Source: Shinella sp. WSJ-2
GTDB taxonomy: Bacteria > Pseudomonadota > Alphaproteobacteria > Rhizobiales > Rhizobiaceae
DNA: 64,000 nucleotides
Assembly (NCBI RefSeq): GCF_003432075.1
Contig: NZ_QWBU01000012.1
Span: 1 to 64,000, forward strand
Direction of reading: 5' to 3'
The translations under genes and the position numbers were made by a program. The notes under the pieces were generated by a model. It made no database searches. It saw only the letters and a program-made list of their open reading frames with translations, and had not been told where the DNA came from. The stretch's first letter is position 1; the number at the start of each line of letters is the position of its first letter. Shown in pieces: positions 59,219 to 64,000 of the stretch.

Positions 59219-59797
59219 ATGAAGTCGCTTGCCGCCGCCCTCGCATTTTCGATTGTTCTGCCCGCCGCAACGATGGCTACAGACTTTCCGGCAGACCGCA
59301 TCGTCGCCATGGCGAGCGGCGACTGGAACAAGGACGGCACGGCGGACCTGGCCGTGATCGCAACGCCGGACGATGACGGCGGTGACGACAACGGTCTCTA
59401 CATCTACCTCGCCAATCCCGACGAAAACCGTCTGACGCTTGCCTTGTCGCTGCCGAACAGCGTCTGGGGCGACCTCACCATGTCCGGTCGCGAACCGGAG
59501 CTTGCCGCGCTCGCAAACGGCTCCTTCACGATCACGACCAAAAACGATTCAGTCGGACGCGACCGCTGGCGGCAGTCGCTGACCATCGCCTACCGCAATT
59601 TCGATTTCATCGTGGCGGGGTACACTTATGCGAGCTACGATACGCTCGACCCGAATGCCAGCGCCGAATGCGACCTCAATGTGCTGACTGGCAAGGGCAA
59701 GACCAGCGGTGGTCCGGTTGCCGGACAGGCACAATTCGCGCTGCTTAAGGACTGGAAGGACGAGACCGCCCGCTCCATCTGCGGGTTGGATAACTGA
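59219..59797 (+). CDS. Exported protein with an FG-GAP/VCBS-like motif, unknown function
   Basis: 192 residues, signal peptide about 1-20 (KSLAAALAFSIVLPAATMA). Directly after it comes ASGDWNKDGTADLAVIATPD, an Asp-rich calcium-binding-like loop (D-x-N-x-D-G) as in FG-GAP repeats, then YIYLANPDENRLTLALS and a beta-rich remainder ending in GLDN. ATG 59219 has GGAGG. Periplasmic or secreted. The family is unknown to me. Confidence 0.8.
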   Translation: MKSLAAALAFSIVLPAATMATDFPADRIVAMASGDWNKDGTADLAVIATPDDDGGDDNGLYIYLANPDENRLTLALSLPNSVWGDLTMSGREPELAALANGSFTITTKNDSVGRDRWRQSLTIAYRNFDFIVAGYTYASYDTLDPNASAECDLNVLTGKGKTSGGPVAGQAQFALLKDWKDETARSICGLDN

Positions 59798-59829
59798 TAG
59801 CAGGGTGACGACACGGAAGGGCAATCGCG

Positions 59830-60267
59830 ATGACCGACGACATCAGCTTTGAAATATCCCTGTTCGTCGAGCACGGACGCGAACAGGAGGCCGTGGATTT
59901 TTACAGTTCCGCCTTTGGCGCAATCGTGGTCGAGCCCTACAGTCTTGACGGGGTGCTGATGGGCTTTGCCATGCGCTTCGGCGCGATGCCGGTCGCGGTC
60001 GCGGGATCGAACCCGCGGCGTGAGGAGAACCCGTCCTATGGCGGACCATTCTTCCCAAAAGCCGCCGGGTCTGTCAGCGCGATTTTCACGCTGATCGTCG
60101 GCGACATCGAGTGCGCGATGCAACGAGCAATCGAAGCCGGCGCCGTAACGCGGGATGTGGTGCAGGTGGATGTGCTGGGCCGCCGCGTCGCGTCGATCTT
60201 CGACCCGTTCGGGCACATCTGGGCGCTCGTCGAGCGCAGGGCAGAAACCGTCACGCTCGCGGCGTGA
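59830..60267 (+). CDS. VOC-family (glyoxalase-like) protein
   Basis: 145 residues. PhnB-like VOC protein: FEISLFVEHGREQEAVDFYS, the core SAIFTLIVGDIECAMQRAIE, AGAVTRDVVQVDVLGRRVAS and IFDPFGHIWALVER with the typical D-P-F-G-H-x-W signature. No specific activity can be assigned. It follows the exported protein by 32 bp, and its end lies 18 bp from the end of the convergent lolD. Confidence 0.9.
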   Translation: MTDDISFEISLFVEHGREQEAVDFYSSAFGAIVVEPYSLDGVLMGFAMRFGAMPVAVAGSNPRREENPSYGGPFFPKAAGSVSAIFTLIVGDIECAMQRAIEAGAVTRDVVQVDVLGRRVASIFDPFGHIWALVERRAETVTLAA

Positions 60268-60285
60268 TATCGAACGGCAGGTCGT

Positions 60286-60972
60286 TTAGACCAGTTCCTT
60301 GACCAGCCCGTCTTCGATCGTCACCCGGCGATCCATCAGACCGGCGAGCTCGTGGTTGTGCGTGGCGATCATCGCGGCAAGGCCGGACTGGCGGGCGAGC
60401 GCTTCCAGCGCCTCGAAGACATAGCCGGCGGTTTCCGGGTCGAGATTGCCGGTGGGCTCGTCGGCGAGAAGCAGCAGCGGCGCGTTGGCGACCGCGCGTG
60501 CAATGGCGACACGCTGCTGCTCACCGCCGGAAAGCTCGGAGGGACGGTGATCGGCGCGGTGGCCGATGCGCATATAATCGAGCAGCTGCGCGGCGCGTTC
60601 GCCCGCCTCGGCCTTGGAAAGGCCGCCGATCAGCTGCGGCATCATGATGTTTTCGAGCGCGGTGAATTCCGGCAGCAGGTGATGGAACTGGTAGACAAAG
60701 CCGATCTCGCTGCGACGGATCGCCGTGCGCTGGTCGTCCGAAAGCTCCGCGCAGGAATGGCCGTTGACGAGGACTTCACCGGCATCTGGCTTTTCGAGCA
60801 GGCCCGCGACATGCAGCAACGTCGACTTGCCGGTGCCCGATGGGGCGACGAGCGCGACGGTCTCGCCACTTCTCAGCGTGAAATCGGCACCCTTGAGGAT
60901 CGACAGGACCGTCTCGCCCTGACCGTAGTGCCGTTCGATACCCTTCAGTTCCAAAGCGACGCGCGCTGCCAT
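60286..60972 (-). CDS. lolD: Lipoprotein-releasing system ATP-binding protein LolD
   Basis: 228 residues. ABC ATPase: Walker [10 protein letters not shown] (about 44-52), signature [14 protein letters not shown], Walker [18 protein letters not shown]-loop ATHNHEL. The order with the adjacent LolC-type permease identifies it as the engine that extracts lipoproteins from the inner membrane for LolA. It starts 9 nt after lolC. Confidence 0.96.
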   Translation of the reverse strand: MAARVALELKGIERHYGQGETVLSILKGADFTLRSGETVALVAPSGTGKSTLLHVAGLLEKPDAGEVLVNGHSCAELSDDQRTAIRRSEIGFVYQFHHLLPEFTALENIMMPQLIGGLSKAEAGERAAQLLDYMRIGHRADHRPSELSGGEQQRVAIARAVANAPLLLLADEPTGNLDPETAGYVFEALEALARQSGLAAMIATHNHELAGLMDRRVTIEDGLVKELV

Positions 60973-60981
60973 GCTGAATTC

Positions 60982-62283
60982 CTATTCGTACCTGAGAGCC
61001 TGAACCGGATCGAGCTTGGAGGCACGCCAGGCGGGGAAGATCGTCGCGAGGAAGGAGAGCGCCAGCGCCATGACAATGACGGTGACAGTCTCGCCGGCAT
61101 TCATGTCGGCCGGCAGCTGGCTAAGGAAATAGAGTTCCGGGTTGAACAGCGTCGTGCCCGAGATCCAGGAGAAGAACTGGCGGATCGACTCGACATTCAG
61201 ACAGACGATGACGCCAAGCAGCACGCCGGCGAAAGTGCCGACCGTGCCGATGGCTGCCCCCGTCATGAAGAAGATACGCATGATGGAGCCCGACGTGGCG
61301 CCCATGGTGCGCAGGATAGCGATATCACTGCCCTTGTCCTTCACAAGCATGATCAGGCCGGAGATGATGTTGAGTGCGGCGACGAGCACGATCAGCGTCA
61401 GGATCATGAACATGACGTTGCGCTCGACCTGAAGGGCCGAAAAGAAAGTCTGGTTGCGCTGGCGCCAGTCGGTGATGAAAATCTGCCGCTCGGCCGCTGC
61501 CTCGATCGGCTGGCGCAAGCTGTCAATCTGGTCCGGATTGGACACGAAGAGCTCGATCGACTGCACAACCCCTTCTGAATTGAAGTAGAGCTGGGCCTCA
61601 TCGAGCGGCATATAGATGATCGAAGCATCATATTCCGACATGCCGATCTCGAAGATCGCCGAGACGGTATAGGTTTTTACGCGCGGATTGACGCCGAGCG
61701 GCGTGACGTCTCCTTCCGGCGCCACGAGCGTGATCTGGCCGCCGGCGCTGAGGCCGAGCTGCTCGGCCATGCGCGCGCCGATGGCAACGCCGCCGCCGGA
61801 AGCAAAGCCGACGAGGTCGCCTTCCTTGATATGGTCAGAGACGGACTTCATCTTGGCGAGATCGTCGGCGCGGATGCCACGGACCAGAGCGCCCGTGCCG
61901 CCGCCAGCCGTGCCCTGCGCCAGCGTCTGGCCTTCCACGAGCGGAATGGCCATGGTGACGCCGGGAACAGCGGCAAGACGTTCGGCGAGCTTGCCGTAGT
62001 CGTTCAGCGGGCTGTCGATCGGCTGGATGATCATGTGCCCGTTGATACCGAGGATGCGCGAGATCAGCTCGGTGCGGAAGCCGTTCATCACCGCCATGAC
62101 GATGATGAGTGTCGCCACGCCCAGCATGATGCCGATGAAGGAGAAGCCGGCAATGACCGAGATGAAGGCTTCCTTGCGCCGGGAGCGCAGGTAGCGCCAG
62201 GCGACCATCCGCTCGAAAGCGGAGAACGGGCGGCTCTTCTTGAAGGCCTGGGCCTCTGTCGCCCCGCTCGCTGCGTCAGCCAT
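60982..62283 (-). CDS. lolC: Lipoprotein-releasing system permease (LolC/LolE)
   Basis: 433 residues, four membrane helices: FISVIAGFSFIGIMLGVATL near the N-terminus, then a large periplasmic MacB_PCD domain (about 60-280) with HMIIQPIDSPLNDY, and helices such as MILTLIVLVAALNIISGLIM and GAAIGTVGTFAGVLLGVIVC. Alphaproteobacteria usually have one such permease acting as a homodimer, whereas E. coli has LolC and LolE. GGGAGACAGC precedes ATG 62283. It is 33 nt after proS and likely in one transcript with proS and lolD. Confidence 0.95.
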   Translation of the reverse strand: MADAASGATEAQAFKKSRPFSAFERMVAWRYLRSRRKEAFISVIAGFSFIGIMLGVATLIIVMAVMNGFRTELISRILGINGHMIIQPIDSPLNDYGKLAERLAAVPGVTMAIPLVEGQTLAQGTAGGGTGALVRGIRADDLAKMKSVSDHIKEGDLVGFASGGGVAIGARMAEQLGLSAGGQITLVAPEGDVTPLGVNPRVKTYTVSAIFEIGMSEYDASIIYMPLDEAQLYFNSEGVVQSIELFVSNPDQIDSLRQPIEAAAERQIFITDWRQRNQTFFSALQVERNVMFMILTLIVLVAALNIISGLIMLVKDKGSDIAILRTMGATSGSIMRIFFMTGAAIGTVGTFAGVLLGVIVCLNVESIRQFFSWISGTTLFNPELYFLSQLPADMNAGETVTVIVMALALSFLATIFPAWRASKLDPVQALRYE

Positions 62284-62316
62284 GCTGTCTCCCTGTTTTC
62301 CCGGCTCAAGCCGACA

Positions 62317-63645
62317 TCAGTTGCCGGACGTCAGGCGGTTGATCGCCGCCTCGATGGTCAGCGTCTCGCGTTCGCCGGTCTTGCGGTCCTTGATCTCGAC
62401 TTCGCCACTGGCGACGCCGCGCGGGCCTGCAATGACCTGCACCGGCGCCCCGATAAGGTCAGCCGTCGCGAACTTCGCACCGGCGCGCTCGTCCTTGTCG
62501 TCATAGAGCACGTCGACGCCGGCATTCAGAAGCGCGCCATAGATCGTTTCGCAGGCGGCGTCGCAGGCGGCATCGCCCGACTTCATGTTGATGACGATTG
62601 CCTCGAAGGGTGCCACCGACTTCGGCCAGATGATGCCGTTCTCGTCATGCGAGGCCTCGATGATGGCGGGCACGAGGCGCGTCGGGCCGATGCCGTAGGA
62701 GCCCATATGCACGGTGTGCTCCTTGCCGTCGGGGCCCTGAACCTTGGCGCCCATGGCTTCGGAATATTTCGTGCCAAAATAGAAGATGTGGCCAACTTCG
62801 ATGCCACGCGCCGACAGACGCTCGCCTTCCGGGATCGCCTCGAAAGCCGGCGCGTCGTGCATTTCCGACGTGGCGGCGTAGCGTGAGGTCCACTTGTCGA
62901 AAATGCCCTTGAGGCCGGCAACGTCATCGAAGTTCGTATCGATGCCGGGAATGTCGAAGTTCAGGAAGTCCTTGTGGCAGAAGACTTCCGACTCACCGGT
63001 ATCGGCAAGAATGATGAATTCGTGGCTGAGGTCGCCGCCGATCGGGCCGGTATCGGCACGCATCGGGATGGCGCGCAGGCCCATGCGCGAGAAGGTGCGC
63101 AGATAGGCCGCGAACATGCGGTTATAGGCATGCACGGCGCCTTCACGGTTCAGGTCGAAGGAATAGGCGTCCTTCATCAGGAATTCGCGCGAGCGCATGG
63201 TGCCGAAGCGCGGGCGGATCTCGTCACGGAACTTCAGCTGGATGTGATAGAGGTTGAGCGGCAGGTCCTTGTAGGACTTCACGAACGAACGGAAGACGTC
63301 CGTGATCATTTCCTCGTTGGTCGGACCGTAGAGCATCGGACGCTCCTGGCGGTCCTTGATGCGCAGCATTTCCTTGCCATAGGCGTCGTAGCGGCCGCTC
63401 TCCTGCCAGAGTTCGGCGGATTGCAGCGTCGGCATCAAAAGCTCGATCGCGCCGGAGCGGTTCTGCTCCTCGCGGATGATGGCGTTGACCTTGTCGAGAA
63501 CGCGCTTCCCCAGCGGCAGCCAGGTATAAATGCCCTGGGACTGTTGCTTGACCATGCCCGCACGCAGCATAAGGCGGTGCGAGACGATTTCGGCTTCCTT
63601 GGGGTTTTCCTTGAGGATGGGCAGAAAGAAGCGGGAAAGGCGCAT
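62317..63645 (-). CDS. proS: Prolyl-tRNA synthetase (short, alphaproteobacterial type)
   Basis: Charges tRNA-Pro. 442 residues, lacking the large editing insertion (about 180 residues) of the E. coli type; this is the common form in alphaproteobacteria. Class II motif 2 ([20 protein letters not shown]) and motif 3 ([20 protein letters not shown]) are intact; the anticodon-binding domain is at the C-terminus ([20 protein letters not shown]). The loss of the INS domain means editing of Ala-tRNA-Pro must be in trans. First gene of the proS-lolC-lolD run. Confidence 0.96.
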   Translation of the reverse strand: MRLSRFFLPILKENPKEAEIVSHRLMLRAGMVKQQSQGIYTWLPLGKRVLDKVNAIIREEQNRSGAIELLMPTLQSAELWQESGRYDAYGKEMLRIKDRQERPMLYGPTNEEMITDVFRSFVKSYKDLPLNLYHIQLKFRDEIRPRFGTMRSREFLMKDAYSFDLNREGAVHAYNRMFAAYLRTFSRMGLRAIPMRADTGPIGGDLSHEFIILADTGESEVFCHKDFLNFDIPGIDTNFDDVAGLKGIFDKWTSRYAATSEMHDAPAFEAIPEGERLSARGIEVGHIFYFGTKYSEAMGAKVQGPDGKEHTVHMGSYGIGPTRLVPAIIEASHDENGIIWPKSVAPFEAIVINMKSGDAACDAACETIYGALLNAGVDVLYDDKDERAGAKFATADLIGAPVQVIAGPRGVASGEVEIKDRKTGERETLTIEAAINRLTSGN

Positions 63646-64000
63646 ATCGGTTTCCGGTGTGACTGATCCGCCCTATTCCGGGAATCGGGCAAAATGACGT
63701 TGATTTTCACGCGTTCATAAACGCTTCGCGGGCGGAAAGAAACCCGGCAGGCCAAGCCGGCATCGCAGCACGAAAAACTGTCCACCGCTCTTGGCGGGAC
63801 CGGCGATTGTGGCGGAAAAATGAGGGCGCCAATAACAGAAATTGCGCACGTGTTGTCAATCGAAAAAATTTATTCCAGTGTAGCAAAAATGCAAAAAAAG
63901 CGGATGACAACGCCTAACGTTTGGGCTAGTTTCAGGCCACAAAACAGGCAGGAAGTGCAAATTCCAGCCATTTTCGCGGTCAAGTCTTGGGAGGATCAGA
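63646..64000. other. proS upstream region and start of next leader (no gene inside)
   Basis: 355 bp. The minus-strand ORF frame 63707-63910 lacks coding character. The AT-rich 63830-63915 segment is a plausible promoter zone. The last bases CTTGGGAGGATCAGA contain a good Shine-Dalgarno GGGAGGA with the plus-strand start codon presumably just beyond the window edge. Confidence 0.45.

Noticed and set aside
63707-63910. A 67-codon minus-strand ORF upstream of proS
   Set aside because: No ribosome binding site, mixed composition, and it occupies the proS promoter region.

Overview
The window looks like a chromosomal segment of a member of the Rhizobiaceae (Sinorhizobium/Rhizobium/Agrobacterium-like alphaproteobacterium). 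The evidence is high GC, GTTC-N7-GTTC type SOS boxes, NDUFA12 and DUF2155 genes, a DivK-PleD pair, an RNase E with a long charged insertion in its S1 domain, the split gatB / gatCA arrangement, and gene order (pyrB-pyrC-plsY-dprA-topA-rnr ... rpmG, pleD-divK, dinB, dnaE, lolDC, proS) that I recognise from rhizobial chromosomes. I see no insertion sequence, prophage, CRISPR array or rRNA. This is mostly core genome, and the unusual material lies in small genes, RNAs and regulatory DNA.

Layout. 1-940: the 5' part of tuf preceded by tRNA-Gly and tRNA-Tyr. 1.2-5.7 kb: rlmB, divergent azoR/LysR, tRNA-Thr, a small unknown gene, nadK and an exported unknown protein. 5.7-11 kb (minus strand): prfB with a programmed frameshift, the PBP1A gene mrcA and a cell-wall amidase. 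11-17 kb: a long leader and rne, an SDR enzyme, an aminotransferase. 16.8-21.6 kb: a forward run dsbA-like, (lipoprotein), aroQ, accB, accC, aat, DUF2167. 21.6-24.7 kb (minus): gatB, GNAT, NDUFA12, DUF2155. 24.8-27.1 kb: DUF1294, an Rrf2-type regulator on a possibly leaderless promoter, a thioredoxin-reductase-like flavoprotein, then a leader-peptide/attenuator-like region ahead of a UPF0386 (YjhX-like) gene. 27.1-29.6 kb (minus): GNAT, slipin (SPFH), and two abutting degenerate tRNA-like RNAs upstream of it. 29.7-31.9 kb: gatC-GNAT-gatA. 32-36.8 kb: UPF0173 hydrolase, PhnA-like, ruvX, two small membrane proteins, an AEC carrier, an AidB-type acyl-CoA dehydrogenase. 37-49.1 kb (plus): pyrB, a non-catalytic pyrC homologue, plsY, dprA, topA, rnr, DUF983, NUDIX, MFS, rpmG. 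49.2-51.6 kb: an sRNA candidate, a gene-free stretch, pleD and divK. 51.7-55.4 kb: DUF3572, SOS-controlled dinB, an L,D-transpeptidase and a frameshifted gene. 55.4-63.6 kb: dnaE, a 28-residue SOS-boxed membrane protein, two small proteins, lolD-lolC and proS.

How the genes work together: translation (tuf, prfB, gatCAB, proS, aat, tRNAs, rpmG, rlmB), RNA turnover (rne, rnr), envelope (mrcA, amidase, L,D-transpeptidase, lolDC, plsY, accBC), DNA metabolism and damage (topA, dprA, ruvX, dnaE, dinB) and cell-cycle signalling (DivK-PleD).

The two observations I rate highest are (1) the slipin gene with two decoding-incompetent tRNA-like RNAs and no RtcB ligase nearby, which looks like an orphan form of the SPFH/tRNA-like RNA-repair module, and (2) a 28-codon membrane-protein gene whose promoter has an SOS box between its -35 and -10 elements, resembling in logic the Caulobacter division inhibitor SidA. 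Next come the attenuator-like leader at 26.7 kb, the leaderless Rrf2 promoter, the nested inverted repeats ahead of topA, and the catalytically dead PyrC partner of PyrB. All gene assignments rest on reading the protein sequences by eye; no database search was possible.
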